Part shown: piece after piece, positions 32,228 to 44,339 of the stretch
Layout of the letters: the number at the start of each line of letters is the position of its first letter
How positions within the stretch are numbered: the stretch's first letter is position 1
Origin: Sediminibacillus halophilus
Lineage (GTDB): Bacteria; Bacillota; Bacilli; Bacillales; Amphibacillaceae
Direction: 5' to 3'
Assembly (NCBI RefSeq): GCF_900103695.1
Contig: NZ_FNHF01000011.1
Coordinates: 1-63,882 of the forward strand
Length of the DNA: 63,882 nt
Program-made: the position numbers and the translations under genes
The notes under the pieces: generated by a model
The model's database searches: none
Told to the model about the DNA's origin: nothing
The model's input: the letters and a program-made list of their open reading frames with translations, nothing else

Positions 32228-34306
32228 ATGGCTAGAGAATTCTCCTTGGAAAAGACTCGTAATATCGGTATCATGGCTCACATCGATGCTGGTAAAACCA
32301 CTGCTACCGAGCGTATTCTTTTCTACACAGGACGTATCCATAAAATTGGCGAAACCCACGAGGGCGCTTCTCAAATGGACTGGATGGAGCAGGAACAAGA
32401 GCGTGGTATTACCATTACGTCTGCCGCGACAACTGCTCAATGGAAAGGTCACCGTATCAACATCATCGATACACCAGGCCACGTGGACTTCACAGTTGAA
32501 GTAGAACGTTCTCTGCGTGTACTTGATGGTTCTGTTGCAGTTCTTGATGCTCAATCTGGTGTGGAACCACAGACAGAAACCGTATGGCGCCAGGCTACAA
32601 CCTATGGTGTTCCTCGTATTGTATTTGTAAACAAAATGGATAAAGTAGGTGCAGACTTCCTTTATTCCGTTGGAACACTGGGCGACCGTCTGGGAGCAAA
32701 TGCTCACCCGGTTCAATTGCCGATTGGTGCAGAGGATAATTTCGAAGGAATTATCGACTTGATCTCCATGGAAGCATATTACTACATGGATGATTTGGGC
32801 ACCCGTGCAGAAGCACGACCAATACCGGATGAGTATAAAGAACAGGCTGAAGAATATCGTACCAATTTAGTTGAAGCAGTAGCAGAGCTGGACGAGGAAC
32901 TTATGATGAAGTACTTGGAAGGCGAAGAAATCTCTAATGAAGAATTGAGAGCTGCTGTCCGTGCTGCAACGTTAAGCGTTGAGTTCTATCCTGTTTTTTG
33001 TGGTTCTGCCTTTAAAAACAAAGGGGTACAATTGCTGATTGACGGTGTCATCGACTACCTGCCGTCACCAATTGATGTACCTCCAATCGAGGGTCATGTA
33101 CCACAAACAGAAGAAAAAGTCGTCCGCAAATCTGATGACAGTGAACCATTCTCGGCATTGGCATTTAAGGTTGCAACCGACCCTTATGTCGGAAAACTGA
33201 CTTTCTTCCGTGTATATTCCGGCACATTGAACTCCGGTTCTTATGTGCGAAATTCAACGAAGGATAAGCGTGAGCGTGTAGGTCGTATCCTGCAAATGCA
33301 CGCCAACTCTCGTGAAGAAATTTCAACTGTTTATGCCGGCGATATCGCTGGTGCTGTCGGACTGAAGGATACTGGAACAGGGGACACGCTTTGTGACGAA
33401 AAGTCACTGGTAATCCTTGAATCTATGGAATTCCCTGAGCCGGTTATCGATGTTGCCATCGAACCGAAGACAAAAGCAGACCAGGACAAAATGTCTGTTG
33501 CGCTAGGTAAGCTGGCTGAAGAGGATCCTACTTTCCGAACAGAAACAAACACGGAGACTGGCCAAACAATCATTTCCGGAATGGGTGAACTTCACCTGGA
33601 CATCATTGTTGACCGACTGAAGCGTGAATTCAAAGTAGAGGCTAATGTTGGTGCTCCACAGGTTGCTTATCGTGAAACTTTCCGTGCTTCTGCTGAAGTA
33701 GAAGGTAAGTTTGTAAGACAGTCCGGTGGTAGAGGTCAATACGGACACGTTTGGGTTAAATTTGAGCCAAACGAAGAAGGTGCCGGCTTTGAATTTGAAA
33801 ACAAAATCGTTGGTGGTACAGTTCCGCGTGAATACATTCCTTCTGTAGAAGCTGGTATCAAGGAATCTATGGAAAACGGTGTATTGGCAGGATATCCATT
33901 GATTGACGTCAAAGCGACATTGTTCGACGGAAGCTACCATGACGTTGACTCCAACGAGATGGCCTTTAAAGTTGCTGCGTCAATGGCACTTAAGGCTGCT
34001 AAAAATAAGTGTCAACCAGTCATTCTGGAACCAATGATGAAAGTTGAAGTCACGATTCCGGAAGAATATATGGGAGACATTATGGGTGACGTAACATCCC
34101 GTCGTGGACGTGTAGAAGGTATGGGCGCTCGTGGTAATACACAAGTCGTAAATGCTTTCGTACCACTTTCCGAAATGTTCGGTTATGCAACGGCTCTTCG
34201 TTCCAACACCCAAGGAAGAGGTCAATATACAATGCATTTTGACCACTATGAAGAAGTACCGAAGAGCATTTCCGAAGAAATTATTAAGAAAAATGCTGGT
34301 GAATAA
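32228..34306 (+). CDS. fusA: elongation factor G
   Basis: A 692-residue translocation GTPase. G1 AHIDAGKTT (about 17-25), G2-region [13 protein letters not shown]3 DTPGHVDF (about 81-88), G4 NKMD (about 135-138), then domains II-V to the C-terminus. The fusidic-acid contact region around domain III/G interface shows no obvious truncation. The ribosome site AGGAAGGAGA precedes the ATG. Confidence 0.98.
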   Translation: MAREFSLEKTRNIGIMAHIDAGKTTATERILFYTGRIHKIGETHEGASQMDWMEQEQERGITITSAATTAQWKGHRINIIDTPGHVDFTVEVERSLRVLDGSVAVLDAQSGVEPQTETVWRQATTYGVPRIVFVNKMDKVGADFLYSVGTLGDRLGANAHPVQLPIGAEDNFEGIIDLISMEAYYYMDDLGTRAEARPIPDEYKEQAEEYRTNLVEAVAELDEELMMKYLEGEEISNEELRAAVRAATLSVEFYPVFCGSAFKNKGVQLLIDGVIDYLPSPIDVPPIEGHVPQTEEKVVRKSDDSEPFSALAFKVATDPYVGKLTFFRVYSGTLNSGSYVRNSTKDKRERVGRILQMHANSREEISTVYAGDIAGAVGLKDTGTGDTLCDEKSLVILESMEFPEPVIDVAIEPKTKADQDKMSVALGKLAEEDPTFRTETNTETGQTIISGMGELHLDIIVDRLKREFKVEANVGAPQVAYRETFRASAEVEGKFVRQSGGRGQYGHVWVKFEPNEEGAGFEFENKIVGGTVPREYIPSVEAGIKESMENGVLAGYPLIDVKATLFDGSYHDVDSNEMAFKVAASMALKAAKNKCQPVILEPMMKVEVTIPEEYMGDIMGDVTSRRGRVEGMGARGNTQVVNAFVPLSEMFGYATALRSNTQGRGQYTMHFDHYEEVPKSISEEIIKKNAGE

Positions 34307-34346
34307 TTGATTTTTTTCTGTTCATCGCGTATAACTTGTATTGTAA

Positions 34347-34378
34347 GCTTAGAAACGACTTCCCAGTTGTTTCTAAGC
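34347..34378 (+). promoter_or_regulatory. strong hairpin in the fusA-tuf spacer
   Basis: GCTTAGAAAC-GACT-TCCC-AGTT-GTTTCTAAGC: a 10-bp perfect outer stem with inner GACT/AGTT pairing, 57 bp before tuf. No T run follows, so it is not a typical terminator. It may protect or process the tuf mRNA. Confidence 0.55.
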
Positions 34379-34435
34379 GGCAAATACATTGATTATAAAA
34401 TCAACACTTTTACTTACTTAAAGGAGGAAATATAA

Positions 34436-35626
34436 ATGGGTAAAGAAAAATTCGATCGCTCCAAAGACCACGTTAATATTGGTACTATTGGTCACGTTGA
34501 CCACGGTAAAACTACTTTGACTGCTGCTATTACTACAGTACTACACAGCCGTTCTGGTTCTGGTACTGCAATGGCATACGACCAAATTGACGGTGCTCCA
34601 GAAGAGAAAGAACGCGGAATCACTATCGCAACTTCTCACGTTGAGTACGAAACAGAAAACCGTCACTATGCTCACGTTGACTGCCCAGGTCACGCTGACT
34701 ATGTTAAAAATATGATCACTGGTGCTGCGCAAATGGACGGTGCTATTCTTGTAGTATCTGCAGCTGACGGCCCTATGCCGCAAACTCGTGAGCATATCCT
34801 TCTTTCTCGTCAGGTTGGTGTACCGGCAATCGTTGTATTCTTGAACAAAACAGACATGGTAGACGATGAAGAACTTCTTGAGCTAGTAGAAATGGAAGTT
34901 CGCGACCTACTTTCTGAGTACGACTTCCCTGGTGACGACGTACCAGTAATCAAAGGTTCTGCTCTTAAAGCTCTAGAAGGTGACGAGGAATATGCAAACA
35001 AAATCTTCGAACTTATGGATGCTGTTGATGAGTATATCCCAAGACCTGACCGTGACACTGAGAAACCATTCATGATGCCAGTTGAGGACGTGTTCTCTAT
35101 CACTGGTCGTGGTACAGTTGCTACTGGCCGTGTTGAGCGCGGACAAGTTAAAGTCGGTGACGAAGTTGAAGTTATCGGTCTTGCTGAAGAAGCAGCTAAA
35201 ACTACTGTAACTGGTGTAGAAATGTTCCGTAAGCTTCTTGACTATGCTGAAGCGGGCGACAACATCGGTGCGCTACTTCGTGGTGTGGCACGTGACGATA
35301 TCAACCGTGGCCAAGTTCTTGCTAAGCCTGGTTCAATCACTCCACATACTAAATTTAAAGCAGAAGTTTATGTTCTTTCTAAAGAAGAGGGTGGACGTCA
35401 TACTCCATTCTTCGGTAACTACCGCCCACAGTTCTACTTCCGTACAACTGACGTAACTGGTGTTATCACGCTTCCAGAAGGCGTAGAAATGGTTATGCCT
35501 GGCGACAACGTAGAAATGAGTGTAGAACTTATTTCTCCAATCGCTATCGAAGACGGAACTAAGTTCTCTATTCGTGAAGGTGGACGTACAGTAGGCGCTG
35601 GCGTTGTTGCTTCTATCCAAGAATAA
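34436..35626 (+). CDS. tuf: elongation factor Tu
   Basis: A 396-residue EF-Tu that delivers aminoacyl-tRNA. G1 GHVDHGKTT (19-27), G3 DCPGHADY (about 81-88), G4 NKTD (about 136-139; B. subtilis has NKCD), domains II and III intact. Very strong AAAGGAGGAAA site. Codon use is noticeably biased to GGT, CGT, GAA and ACT, as expected of a highest-expressed gene. Terminator follows. Confidence 0.98.
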   Translation: MGKEKFDRSKDHVNIGTIGHVDHGKTTLTAAITTVLHSRSGSGTAMAYDQIDGAPEEKERGITIATSHVEYETENRHYAHVDCPGHADYVKNMITGAAQMDGAILVVSAADGPMPQTREHILLSRQVGVPAIVVFLNKTDMVDDEELLELVEMEVRDLLSEYDFPGDDVPVIKGSALKALEGDEEYANKIFELMDAVDEYIPRPDRDTEKPFMMPVEDVFSITGRGTVATGRVERGQVKVGDEVEVIGLAEEAAKTTVTGVEMFRKLLDYAEAGDNIGALLRGVARDDINRGQVLAKPGSITPHTKFKAEVYVLSKEEGGRHTPFFGNYRPQFYFRTTDVTGVITLPEGVEMVMPGDNVEMSVELISPIAIEDGTKFSIREGGRTVGAGVVASIQE

Positions 35627-35648
35627 GTTGAAGCGACGCTAGAATTTA

Positions 35649-35678
35649 AGCAGACAGCTATAAAGCTGTCTGCTTTTT
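35649..35678 (+). terminator. tuf terminator
   Basis: AGCAGACAGCT-ATAA-AGCTGTCTGCTTTTT after the tuf stop. Confidence 0.93.
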
Positions 35679-35679
35679 C

Positions 35680-36070
35680 TATTTTAAAAAGGGTGTATGT
35701 TATCGGAAAGACGTATAGTGACCTAAGCAAAAACCGAGTGATGGTCTAAAACCTTTAGCGTGCGACCAGTTCGGACCTTCATTTCATATAAGCAACCATT
35801 TTAACCAGGCAACAAGAAAGACTTTTGACCAAGGAAGTCTATCTGGGTAGTACGCTCTCTCTTCGAAGTCCTTTCCATTGTGTTGCTAATCAAACTACAT
35901 AAAGAAGTCTTTTTATGTGGAGTTATGTTTGTTGGTTTTCATGTTTCAAAATGGTTGAGTGAAGTGAACGCATTTCAGCTCTAAATGAAGCTATTTCCAT
36001 AATTGATGATCAACCAGGCAACATTCGCAGTCTTTTCATTTAATTACCATCAAAAAACAGGAATAAGGCC
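35680..36070. other. non-coding spacer between tuf and the S10 operon, with a repeated motif
   Basis: No gene is visible in this 390-bp stretch, where B. subtilis carries ybaC. AACCAGGCAACA occurs twice (about 35804-35815 and 36014-36025), each followed within 12 bases by AGACTTTT or AGTCTTTT. An ACTACATAAA ... TTTATGTGGAGT hairpin lies at about 35895-35926. Possibly a small degenerate repeat unit. Confidence 0.35.
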
Positions 36071-36100
36071 TTGAAAATCGGGGTGGAACTCCTGTATAAT
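36071..36100 (+). promoter_or_regulatory. promoter of the S10-spc-alpha superoperon
   Basis: TTGAAA (36071-36076), 18 bp, TATAAT (36095-36100). About 245 bp of leader precedes rpsJ. No second strong promoter was seen until after secY, in keeping with one long operon. Confidence 0.75.
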
Positions 36101-36214
36101 ACGGGAAGTGCCGTTAAGAGTGCACCTTAAAGGAACTTTTCACATTATATTTTTTTGAAAGGCTTCTTTCTTCATATTTAAGGTTGCAATGACCGCTATT
36201 ATTCTATATAATGA

Positions 36215-36655
<441 letters not shown>

Positions 36656-36685
36656 AGAATTCAAAGATATTAGGAGGTGTGACGG

Positions 36686-37315
36686 ATGGCGAAAGGAATC
36701 TTAGGTCGTAAAATCGGCATGACACAACTTTTCAGTGAAGAAGGAGAATTGACTCCTGTAACTGTAATTCAAGCTGACCCGAACGTTGTTCTTCAAAAAA
36801 GAACTCTTGAGAATGACGGATATGAAGCAATTCAATTGGGTGTAGCTGATCAAAAAGAAACAAAGGCAAACAAGCCGGCAAAAGGGCATGCTGAAAAAGC
36901 GAACACAACAGCTAAGCGCTTCATTCGTGAAATCCGTGATGCTAACCTTGACGACTACGAAGTTGGCCAAGAGGTTAGTGTTGAGATTTTTCAAACTGGA
37001 GACAAAATTGACGTGACTGGAACTTCTAAAGGAAAAGGATTCCAAGGTGCGATCAAGCGCCACAATCAATCCCGCGGACCGATGACTCATGGTTCTCGTT
37101 ATCACAGAAGACCAGGTACGATGGGTGCTATCGACCCAATGCACGTTTTCAAAGGTAAAAAACTTCCTGGACAAATGGGTGGAGAACAAGTAACGCTTCA
37201 AAATCTTGAAGTGGTGAAAGTCGACACGGAGCGTAACCTTATCTTAGTAAAAGGTAATGTGCCGGGAGCGAAAAAATCATTCGTTAAAATTACGAGTGCA
37301 GTTAAGGCTAACTAA
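36686..37315 (+). CDS. rplC: 50S ribosomal protein L3
   Basis: A 209-residue L3, one of the first proteins to bind 23S rRNA. Starts [16 protein letters not shown]; the loop reaching the peptidyl-transferase centre includes [14 protein letters not shown]. Ribosome site AGGAGGTGTG. Thirty bases after rpsJ. Confidence 0.97.
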   Translation: MAKGILGRKIGMTQLFSEEGELTPVTVIQADPNVVLQKRTLENDGYEAIQLGVADQKETKANKPAKGHAEKANTTAKRFIREIRDANLDDYEVGQEVSVEIFQTGDKIDVTGTSKGKGFQGAIKRHNQSRGPMTHGSRYHRRPGTMGAIDPMHVFKGKKLPGQMGGEQVTLQNLEVVKVDTERNLILVKGNVPGAKKSFVKITSAVKAN

Positions 37316-37339
37316 TCATAAACGAAGGGAGGATATGTC

Positions 37340-37963
37340 ATGCCTAAAGTAGCACTTTATAACCAAGGCGGATCACAAGTCGGCGATTTAGAACTTAATG
37401 ATGCCGTTTTTGGTATTGAACCAAACACACACGTTTTACACGAAGCTGTTGTTATGCAACGCGCTTCTTTACGCCAAGGAACACACGATGTAAAAAATCG
37501 TTCTGAAGTAAGCGGTGGTGGACGTAAACCATGGCGCCAAAAGGGCACAGGACGTGCTAGACAGGGATCCATCCGCTCTCCGCAATGGGTAGGCGGAGGA
37601 ACTGTATTCGGCCCTACACCACGCAGCTATAGCTACAAACTACCGAAGAAGGTACGCAGATTGGCGCTTAAATCTGCTCTTTCCTCTAAAGTGAACGAAG
37701 AAAGCCTGGTTGTTCTTGAGAGTCTTGCATTCGATGCGCCGAAAACAAAAGAAGTAGTAAACGTACTTTCTGCTCTTAATGTTGATGGAAAAGCATTGAT
37801 CGTAACTGCCGATCAGGACGAAGTTGTGGCACGTTCGGCTAACAACTTGCCAAACGTAAAGGTTTTGACTGTGAGCGAAGTTAACGTACTTGACTTGCTT
37901 ACGCATGACAAGCTGATCTTGACAAAAGAAGCAGCTGAAAAAGCAGGGGAGGTGCTTGCATAA
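37340..37963 (+). CDS. rplD: 50S ribosomal protein L4
   Basis: A 207-residue L4 lining the peptide exit tunnel. The extended tunnel loop ([19 protein letters not shown], about 62-80) is intact, including the KGTGRAR segment where macrolide-resistance changes occur elsewhere. The stop overlaps the rplW start (TAATG). Confidence 0.97.
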   Translation: MPKVALYNQGGSQVGDLELNDAVFGIEPNTHVLHEAVVMQRASLRQGTHDVKNRSEVSGGGRKPWRQKGTGRARQGSIRSPQWVGGGTVFGPTPRSYSYKLPKKVRRLALKSALSSKVNEESLVVLESLAFDAPKTKEVVNVLSALNVDGKALIVTADQDEVVARSANNLPNVKVLTVSEVNVLDLLTHDKLILTKEAAEKAGEVLA

Positions 37964-38253
37964 TGAAGGACCCACGAGATATTATTAAGCGCCCGATAAT
38001 CACGGAACACTCTGCTGACTTGATGGCAGAAAAGAAATACACCTTTGAAGTGAACACTAAAGCCAACAAAACAGAGATTAAAGATGCTGTTGAGTTGATT
38101 TTTGATGTGAAAGTAGAAAAGGTCAATACAATGAATCTCAAAGGTAAATTCAAGCGGATGGGTCGTTACGGTGGATACCGTCCAAACCGCAAGAAGGCCG
38201 TTGTGCAATTGACAGAAGACAGCAAAGAACTCGAATTCTTTGAAAGTGTATAA
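37963..38253 (+). CDS. rplW: 50S ribosomal protein L23
   Basis: A 96-residue L23 at the exit-tunnel rim, where trigger factor and SRP dock. [12 protein letters not shown] and the conserved [10 protein letters not shown] motif are present. The ATG shares a base with the rplD stop, and AGGGGAGGTG within rplD is its ribosome site. Confidence 0.97.
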   Translation: MKDPRDIIKRPIITEHSADLMAEKKYTFEVNTKANKTEIKDAVELIFDVKVEKVNTMNLKGKFKRMGRYGGYRPNRKKAVVQLTEDSKELEFFESV

Positions 38254-38284
38254 ATAAAACCTATTAAAAAAGGAGGGAAACAAG

Positions 38285-39115
38285 ATGGCGATTAAAAAGT
38301 ATAAACCAACTTCTAATGGTAGACGCGGCATGTCAACATCCGATTTCGCTGAAATCACAACCGACAAGCCGGAAAAATCTCTGTTGAGCCCAATCCACAA
38401 ACGTGGTGGACGTAACAACCAGGGTAGATTAACAGTTCGTCATCAGGGCGGCGGCCATAAGCGCCAATATCGTATCATCGATTTCAAACGCGACAAAGAT
38501 GGAATACCAGGACGCGTTGCTACAATCGAATACGATCCAAACCGCTCCGCAAACATTGCATTGATTAATTATGCTGACGGTGAAAAGCGATACATCCTTG
38601 CACCTAAAGGCCTGACTGTGGGTACTGAAATTATTTCTGGACCAGAGGCTGATATCAAGCTCGGAAACTCGCTTCCACTGCAAAACATTCCAGTAGGTAC
38701 TATCATTCATAACGTAGAATTGAAGCCTGGCCGCGGCGGACAACTTGCCCGCTCTGCAGGAGCTCAAGCGCAAATTCTAGGACGTGAAGATAAATACGTA
38801 TTGGTTCGCTTAGTATCTGGTGAGGTGCGTCTAGTGCTTGGTACTTGCCGTGCTACAATCGGACAGGTAGGAAACGTTGAGCACGAACTAATCAACGTTG
38901 GTAAAGCAGGACGTTCTCGCTGGAAAGGCAACCGTCCAACTGTTCGTGGTTCTGTAATGAACCCTAACGATCACCCACACGGTGGTGGTGAAGGTCGTGC
39001 GCCTATCGGTCGTAAATCACCAATGTCTCCTTGGGGCAAACCTACGCTTGGTTACAAAACGCGTAAACGCAACAAGCCGACAGATAAATTCATCGTTCGT
39101 AAACGTAAAAAATAA
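38285..39115 (+). CDS. rplB: 50S ribosomal protein L2
   Basis: A 276-residue L2 needed for peptidyl-transferase activity and subunit association. [31 protein letters not shown] and the catalytic-centre segment [20 protein letters not shown] (with the essential His) are present. The ribosome site AAAGGAGGG is close upstream. Confidence 0.98.
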   Translation: MAIKKYKPTSNGRRGMSTSDFAEITTDKPEKSLLSPIHKRGGRNNQGRLTVRHQGGGHKRQYRIIDFKRDKDGIPGRVATIEYDPNRSANIALINYADGEKRYILAPKGLTVGTEIISGPEADIKLGNSLPLQNIPVGTIIHNVELKPGRGGQLARSAGAQAQILGREDKYVLVRLVSGEVRLVLGTCRATIGQVGNVEHELINVGKAGRSRWKGNRPTVRGSVMNPNDHPHGGGEGRAPIGRKSPMSPWGKPTLGYKTRKRNKPTDKFIVRKRKK

Positions 39116-39172
39116 CGGGATTGAAAGGCGGGAGGAAAACCCCGTCTGTCAATCGCAAAGGGAGGTTTATGT

Positions 39173-39451
39173 ATGGGTCGCAGCTTAAAAAAAGGACCTT
39201 TCGCAGATGACCATTTAATGAAAAAAGTCGAAAAATTGAACGAAGACAACAAGAAACAAGTTGTAAGAACTTGGTCTCGCCGTTCAACTATATTCCCTAA
39301 TTTTGTTGGTCATACCATCGCTGTATATGACGGTCGTAAACACGTACCGGTATATGTCACCGAAGATATGGTCGGACATAAATTAGGTGAATTCGCGCCA
39401 ACCCGCACGTTCAAAGGGCATGCTGGCGATGATAAGAAAACAAAACGCTAA
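39173..39451 (+). CDS. rpsS: 30S ribosomal protein S19
   Basis: A 92-residue S19 at the head of the 30S, contacting S13. [15 protein letters not shown] and the [13 protein letters not shown] tail are typical. Strong AAAGGGAGG site. Stop codon lies a few bases before the rplV ribosome site. Confidence 0.97.
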   Translation: MGRSLKKGPFADDHLMKKVEKLNEDNKKQVVRTWSRRSTIFPNFVGHTIAVYDGRKHVPVYVTEDMVGHKLGEFAPTRTFKGHAGDDKKTKR

Positions 39452-39469
39452 TGAGAGGAGGCACTCTTG

Positions 39470-39811
39470 ATGCAAGCTAAAGCCGTTGCGAAATCTGTTC
39501 GTATTGCTCCTCGTAAAGTTCGTTTAGTCGTAGATTTAATTCGAGGAAAAAAAGTCGGAGAAGCCGTTGCAATTCTAAACCATACACAACGCGGTGCATC
39601 ACCAGTTGTGGAGAAGGTATTGAAATCAGCTATTGCTAATGCTGAACACAATTATGAAATGAACCCGGATGATTTGGTAGTATCTGAAGCATTTGTAAAC
39701 GAAGGGGTTACGCTGAAACGTTTCCGCCCTCGTGCAATGGGTCGTGCTAGTCAAATCAATAAAAGAACCAGCCATATCACTGTGGTTGTATCAGAACAGA
39801 AGGAGGGATAA
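39470..39811 (+). CDS. rplV: 50S ribosomal protein L22
   Basis: A 113-residue L22 with a tunnel-lining beta-hairpin (about residues 80-100, [13 protein letters not shown]). The ATG at 39470 is preferred over a TTG immediately before it, since GAGAGGAGG then has an eight-base spacing. No macrolide-type change is visible in the hairpin. Confidence 0.96.
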   Translation: MQAKAVAKSVRIAPRKVRLVVDLIRGKKVGEAVAILNHTQRGASPVVEKVLKSAIANAEHNYEMNPDDLVVSEAFVNEGVTLKRFRPRAMGRASQINKRTSHITVVVSEQKEG

Positions 39812-39814
39812 TCA

Positions 39815-40456
39815 GTGGGTCAAAAAGTTAATCCTGTAGGACTTCGTGTTGGCGTCATCCGTGATTGGGAATCCAAATGGTACGCTGGCAAAGATTACGC
39901 AGACTTGTTACATGAAGACATTAAAATTCGTGAATATATCGAAAAGCGTCTGAAAGATGCAGCTGTTTCAAGCATTGAAATTGAACGTGCAGCCAACCGC
40001 GTGAACATTTCTATTTCAACTGCGAAGCCAGGAATGGTTATCGGTAAAGGCGGTTCCGAAGTAGAAGCATTGCGCAAATCTTTGAACGCTTTGACTGGCA
40101 AGAGAGTTCACATCAACATCGTTGAAGTGAAGAAAGCAGATCTTGATGCTACATTGGTAGCTGAAAACATCGCACGTCAATTGGAAAACCGTATTTCTTT
40201 CCGTCGTGCTCAAAAACAAACGATCCAACGTGCTATGCGCGCAGGAGCTAAAGGTATTCGTACTCAAGTCTCTGGTCGTCTTGGTGGAGCAGACATTGCC
40301 CGTGCAGAACATTACAGCGAAGGAACTGTACCACTTCACACACTTCGCGCTGACATCGATTACGGTACTGCAGAAGCAGATACTACTTATGGTAAACTTG
40401 GTGTCAAAGTGTGGATCTATCGTGGAGAAGTCCTTCCAACTAAAAACAATCAATAA
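39815..40456 (+). CDS. rpsC: 30S ribosomal protein S3
   Basis: A 213-residue S3, part of the mRNA entry helicase. N-terminal [22 protein letters not shown]-type start, KH domain with the [12 protein letters not shown] loop, and the C-terminal domain ending [13 protein letters not shown]. The start is GTG, and its ribosome site AAGGAGGG is inside the end of rplV. Confidence 0.97.
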   Translation: MGQKVNPVGLRVGVIRDWESKWYAGKDYADLLHEDIKIREYIEKRLKDAAVSSIEIERAANRVNISISTAKPGMVIGKGGSEVEALRKSLNALTGKRVHINIVEVKKADLDATLVAENIARQLENRISFRRAQKQTIQRAMRAGAKGIRTQVSGRLGGADIARAEHYSEGTVPLHTLRADIDYGTAEADTTYGKLGVKVWIYRGEVLPTKNNQ

Positions 40457-40473
40457 GGAAGGGGGAACGCATT

Positions 40474-40908
40474 ATGTTAATGCCTAAACGTGTAAAATAT
40501 CGTAAACAACACCGCGGCCGCATGACTGGTAAAGCAAAAGGCGGTACGACTGTTGCATTTGGTGAATATGGACTACAAGCTATAGACGCTTCTTGGATTA
40601 CAAGCCGTCAAATCGAGGCTGCTCGTATTGCAATGACCCGTTATATGAAGCGTGGCGGTAAAGTCTGGATCAAGATCTTCCCAGACAAACCTTATACTGC
40701 TAAACCTCTTGAGGTTCGGATGGGTTCCGGTAAAGGTGCTCCTGAAGGATGGGTCGCAGTAGTAAAACCAGGTAAAATCATGTTTGAAATCGCCGGAGTT
40801 TCTGAAGAAGTAGCACGTGAAGCATTGCGTCTTGCTTCTCATAAACTGCCGATTAGAACGAAATTTGTAAAACGTGAAGAAATTGGTGGTGAAATCAATG
40901 AAGGCTAA
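40474..40908 (+). CDS. rplP: 50S ribosomal protein L16
   Basis: A 144-residue L16 near the A site. [17 protein letters not shown] and [13 protein letters not shown] at the start; [16 protein letters not shown] in the middle. The last 11 bp overlap rpmC. Ribosome site AGGAAGGGGG. Confidence 0.97.
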   Translation: MLMPKRVKYRKQHRGRMTGKAKGGTTVAFGEYGLQAIDASWITSRQIEAARIAMTRYMKRGGKVWIKIFPDKPYTAKPLEVRMGSGKGAPEGWVAVVKPGKIMFEIAGVSEEVAREALRLASHKLPIRTKFVKREEIGGEINEG

Positions 40909-41098
40909 TGAAATCAGAGAGTTAACCACTGCCGAAATTGAACAAAAAGTTAAATCTTTAAAAGAAGAGCTATTCAACTTGCGTTTCCAACTAGCTACCG
41001 GCCAATTGGAAAACACCGCACGTCTTCGTGAAGTTCGTAAATCGATCGCACGCATGAAAACTGTTGTACGTGAAAGAGAACTAAGCGTTAATAACTGA
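40898..41098 (+). CDS. rpmC: 50S ribosomal protein L29
   Basis: A 66-residue two-helix L29. [17 protein letters not shown] and [20 protein letters not shown] are the family hallmarks. The ATG at 40898 lies inside rplP with GGTGGTGAA ahead; an in-frame ATG eight codons earlier is less likely. Confidence 0.95.
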   Translation: MKANEIRELTTAEIEQKVKSLKEELFNLRFQLATGQLENTARLREVRKSIARMKTVVRERELSVNN

Positions 41099-41124
41099 TA
41101 AACCCGAGAGGAGGTTAGCCTCAC

Positions 41125-41388
41125 ATGAGTGAACGTAACAATCGTAAGGTCTATAACGGCCGTGTAGTATCAGATAAAATGGATAAAACCATTACCGTAT
41201 TAGTCGAAACCTACAAATTCCATAAGCTTTATGGAAAACGTGTTAAGTATTCTAAGAAATTCAAAGTGCATGATGAAAACAACCAAGCAAAAATCGGCGA
41301 CGTTGTGCGCATCATGGAAACTCGCCCGCTTTCAGCTACAAAGCGTTTCCGTCTAGTTGAAATCGTTGAAGAAGCGGTTATTATTTAA
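41125..41388 (+). CDS. rpsQ: 30S ribosomal protein S17
   Basis: An 87-residue OB-fold S17. [20 protein letters not shown] and the [18 protein letters not shown] tail are typical. Ribosome site GAGAGGAGG. Confidence 0.96.
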   Translation: MSERNNRKVYNGRVVSDKMDKTITVLVETYKFHKLYGKRVKYSKKFKVHDENNQAKIGDVVRIMETRPLSATKRFRLVEIVEEAVII

Positions 41389-41430
41389 TAAAGTTCGCTC
41401 GGAAGGATTCCGAAGGGAGGTTCAAGCAGT

Positions 41431-41799
41431 ATGATTCAACAAGAAACTCGTTTAAAAGTTGCAGATAACTCAGGAGCACGTGAAGTGCTTGCGATTAAAG
41501 TTCTGGGCGGTTCCGGCCGTAAAACTGCCAATATCGGCGATGTGATTGTGTGTACGGTGAAACAAGCAACACCAGGCGGCGTTGTTAAAAAGGGTGAAGT
41601 CGTGCGTGCTGTCATTGTCCGTTCTAAAAGCGGAATGCGCCGTAAAGACGGTTCTTACATTCGATTTGATGAAAATGCAGCGGTAATTGTACGTGAAGAT
41701 AAAAGTCCGCGCGGTACTCGTATCTTTGGACCAGTAGCACGTGAATTGCGCGATGCTAAATTCATGAAAATCGTTTCCCTAGCTCCAGAAGTACTATAA
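41431..41799 (+). CDS. rplN: 50S ribosomal protein L14
   Basis: A 122-residue L14 at the subunit interface. [19 protein letters not shown] and the C-terminal [15 protein letters not shown] are conserved. First gene of the classic spc block; a GGAGG site precedes it. Confidence 0.97.
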   Translation: MIQQETRLKVADNSGAREVLAIKVLGGSGRKTANIGDVIVCTVKQATPGGVVKKGEVVRAVIVRSKSGMRRKDGSYIRFDENAAVIVREDKSPRGTRIFGPVARELRDAKFMKIVSLAPEVL

Positions 41800-41834
41800 G
41801 CGAATTAAAAGCCTTGTAAGGAGGTGCAGCAAGC

Positions 41835-42146
41835 ATGCATGTTAAAAAAGGTGATAAAGTTCAGGTAATAGCTGGCAAGGATAGCGGCAAACAAGGCACT
41901 ATTCTCGAAGCTTATCCGAAAAAAGAGCGTGTGTTGGTCGAAGGCATCAATGTCGTGAAGAAGCACGCAAAACCTTCTCAGGATAACCCGCAGGGCGGAA
42001 TTCTTAACCAGGAAGCACCAATTCATGTTTCCAATGTGATGCCGATCGATCCGAAATCCGGCGAACCAACTCGTGTTGGACATGAAGTGCGCGACGGTAA
42101 GAAAGTCCGTATAGCTAAAAAATCCGGTGAAGCATTAGATAAATAA
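41835..42146 (+). CDS. rplX: 50S ribosomal protein L24
   Basis: A 103-residue KOW-domain L24, an early assembly initiator. [20 protein letters not shown] is the KOW motif; [14 protein letters not shown] is typical. AAGGAGGTG lies eight bases upstream. Confidence 0.96.
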   Translation: MHVKKGDKVQVIAGKDSGKQGTILEAYPKKERVLVEGINVVKKHAKPSQDNPQGGILNQEAPIHVSNVMPIDPKSGEPTRVGHEVRDGKKVRIAKKSGEALDK

Positions 42147-42172
42147 ATCAGCGGCGAAAGGAGGGCTACTCG

Positions 42173-42712
42173 ATGAACGAATTGAAAAAAAGATACCAAG
42201 AGGAAATCGTTCCTTCATTGGCAGAAAAATTTAATTATGATTCAGTAATGCAAGTGCCTAAAATCGAAAAAATCGTAATCAACATGGGTGTGGGTGATGC
42301 TGTTCAGAACACAAAAGCGTTGGATAACGCTGTGGAAGAACTTTCGCTGATCTCCGGACAACAGCCAGTTGTTACAAAAGCAAAGAAATCAATTGCAGGA
42401 TTCCGTTTGCGTGAGGGGATGCCGATCGGGGCAAAAGTAACCCTTCGCGGCGAGCGTATGTACGAATTCCTTCAAAAGCTGATCGGGGTATCATTGCCAC
42501 GTGTGCGTGACTTCCGTGGTATCTCTAAGAAAGCATTTGACGGACGCGGTAACTATACGCTTGGTATTAAAGAACAATTGATTTTCCCGGAAATTAATTA
42601 TGACAAAGTCAATAAAGTTCGTGGTATGGACGTAGTTATCGTAACTACTTCAAGTACTGACGAAGAAGCACGTGAACTTTTAGCTCAGCTTGGCATGCCT
42701 TTTCAAAAATAA
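42173..42712 (+). CDS. rplE: 50S ribosomal protein L5
   Basis: A 179-residue 5S-rRNA binding L5. [44 protein letters not shown]-type segment and the C-terminal [15 protein letters not shown] are present. AAAGGAGGG site. Confidence 0.97.
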   Translation: MNELKKRYQEEIVPSLAEKFNYDSVMQVPKIEKIVINMGVGDAVQNTKALDNAVEELSLISGQQPVVTKAKKSIAGFRLREGMPIGAKVTLRGERMYEFLQKLIGVSLPRVRDFRGISKKAFDGRGNYTLGIKEQLIFPEINYDKVNKVRGMDVVIVTTSSTDEEARELLAQLGMPFQK

Positions 42713-42928
<216 letters not shown>

Positions 42929-42957
42929 TCCCCGATCAGGGAAGGAGGTAATGAATA

Positions 42958-43356
42958 ATGGTTATGACAGATCCAATCGCAGATATGCTTACTCGTATTC
43001 GTAACGCCAACATGGTACGCCATGAGAAGCTAGAGGTGCCTGCTTCTAAGCTTAAAAAAGAGGTTGCAGACATTCTTAAACGTGAAGGCTTCGTACGCGA
43101 TTACGAATTTATCGAAGATAACAAACAAGGTGTTCTACGTATTTTCCTTAAGTACGGTACAAATGAAGAAAGAGTCATTTCCGGGCTGAAAAGAATCAGT
43201 AAGCCAGGATTGCGCGTTTATGCTAAAGCCGACGAAATACCAAAAGTATTGAACGGACTAGGCATCGCAATTGTTTCTACTTCAAAAGGTGTTTTATCTG
43301 ACAAAGAAGCACGTGCGCAAGCAATTGGCGGCGAAGTGCTAGCATATATTTGGTAA
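42958..43356 (+). CDS. rpsH: 30S ribosomal protein S8
   Basis: A 132-residue S8. [19 protein letters not shown] at the start and [13 protein letters not shown] near the end are signatures. S8 represses the spc operon in E. coli by binding at rplE; no equivalent site was tested here. AAGGAGG site. Confidence 0.97.
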   Translation: MVMTDPIADMLTRIRNANMVRHEKLEVPASKLKKEVADILKREGFVRDYEFIEDNKQGVLRIFLKYGTNEERVISGLKRISKPGLRVYAKADEIPKVLNGLGIAIVSTSKGVLSDKEARAQAIGGEVLAYIW

Positions 43357-43386
43357 TTTATTCAGACAAGATAGGAGGTGCTTTGA

Positions 43387-43923
43387 ATGTCTCGTGTAGG
43401 TTTTAAAATTTTGGAAATCCCTGAGGGTGTTGAAATCAAGCAAGATGGAAACACCGTTACAGTTAAAGGTCCTAAAGGAGAACTGTCCCGTACTTTCCAT
43501 CCGGACATTGAAGTGAAAATTGAGGACAACGTTCTTACTGTAGAGCGTCCGAGCGACAGTAAAGAACATCGCGCCCTGCATGGCACTACCCGCAGCTTGA
43601 TCGGCAATATGGTTGAGGGTGTCCATAAAGGATACGAAAAGAGCCTGGAGATTAATGGTGTAGGTTACCGTGCTACGAAGCAAGGCGACAAAGTAGTCAT
43701 TAACGCAGGTTATTCCCATCCAGTGGAAATCGAGCCACGTGAAGGAATCGAAATCGATGTTCCTGCCAACACAAAAGTTACCGTTAAGGGTATCGATAAA
43801 GAATTAGTCGGAGCTGTAGCGGCTAATATCAGAGCCATTCGTCCGCCTGAACCTTATAAAGGAAAAGGTATCCGTTACGAAGGCGAATATGTACGTCGTA
43901 AAGAAGGTAAAACTGCAAAATAA
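43387..43923 (+). CDS. rplF: 50S ribosomal protein L6
   Basis: A 178-residue L6 made of two related domains. [17 protein letters not shown] and the C-terminal [21 protein letters not shown] are conserved. ATAGGAGGTG site. Confidence 0.97.
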   Translation: MSRVGFKILEIPEGVEIKQDGNTVTVKGPKGELSRTFHPDIEVKIEDNVLTVERPSDSKEHRALHGTTRSLIGNMVEGVHKGYEKSLEINGVGYRATKQGDKVVINAGYSHPVEIEPREGIEIDVPANTKVTVKGIDKELVGAVAANIRAIRPPEPYKGKGIRYEGEYVRRKEGKTAK

Positions 43924-43955
43924 GGTAGGTTAGGGAACAGAAAGGAGTGACCTAG

Positions 43956-44318
43956 ATGATCACAAAGCCTGACAAGAACGTTGTGCGTAAAAAACGCCAT
44001 ACTCGTGTACGTAAAAATCTTTTCGGAACAGCTGAACGTCCACGTCTGAACGTTTATCGTTCAAACAAACACATCTACGCACAGCTTATCGATGATATAA
44101 ACAGCAAAACTTTGGCAAGTGCATCTACTGTAGATAATGATCTTAACCTGGATGCAACAGGTAATGTAGAAGCTGCTCAAAAAGTAGGCGAATTGCTTGC
44201 TAACCGCGCAATTGAAAATGGACACAAGAATGTGGTATTCGACCGCGGAGGTTACTTATACCATGGACGTGTAAAAGCATTGGCAGATGCTGCTCGTGAA
44301 GCAGGTCTTGAATTTTAA
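43956..44318 (+). CDS. rplR: 50S ribosomal protein L18
   Basis: A 120-residue 5S-binding L18. [21 protein letters not shown] at the start and [20 protein letters not shown] at the end are typical. AAAGGAGTG site. Confidence 0.97.
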   Translation: MITKPDKNVVRKKRHTRVRKNLFGTAERPRLNVYRSNKHIYAQLIDDINSKTLASASTVDNDLNLDATGNVEAAQKVGELLANRAIENGHKNVVFDRGGYLYHGRVKALADAAREAGLEF

Positions 44319-44339
44319 TAGAAAAAGGAGGGACATATA

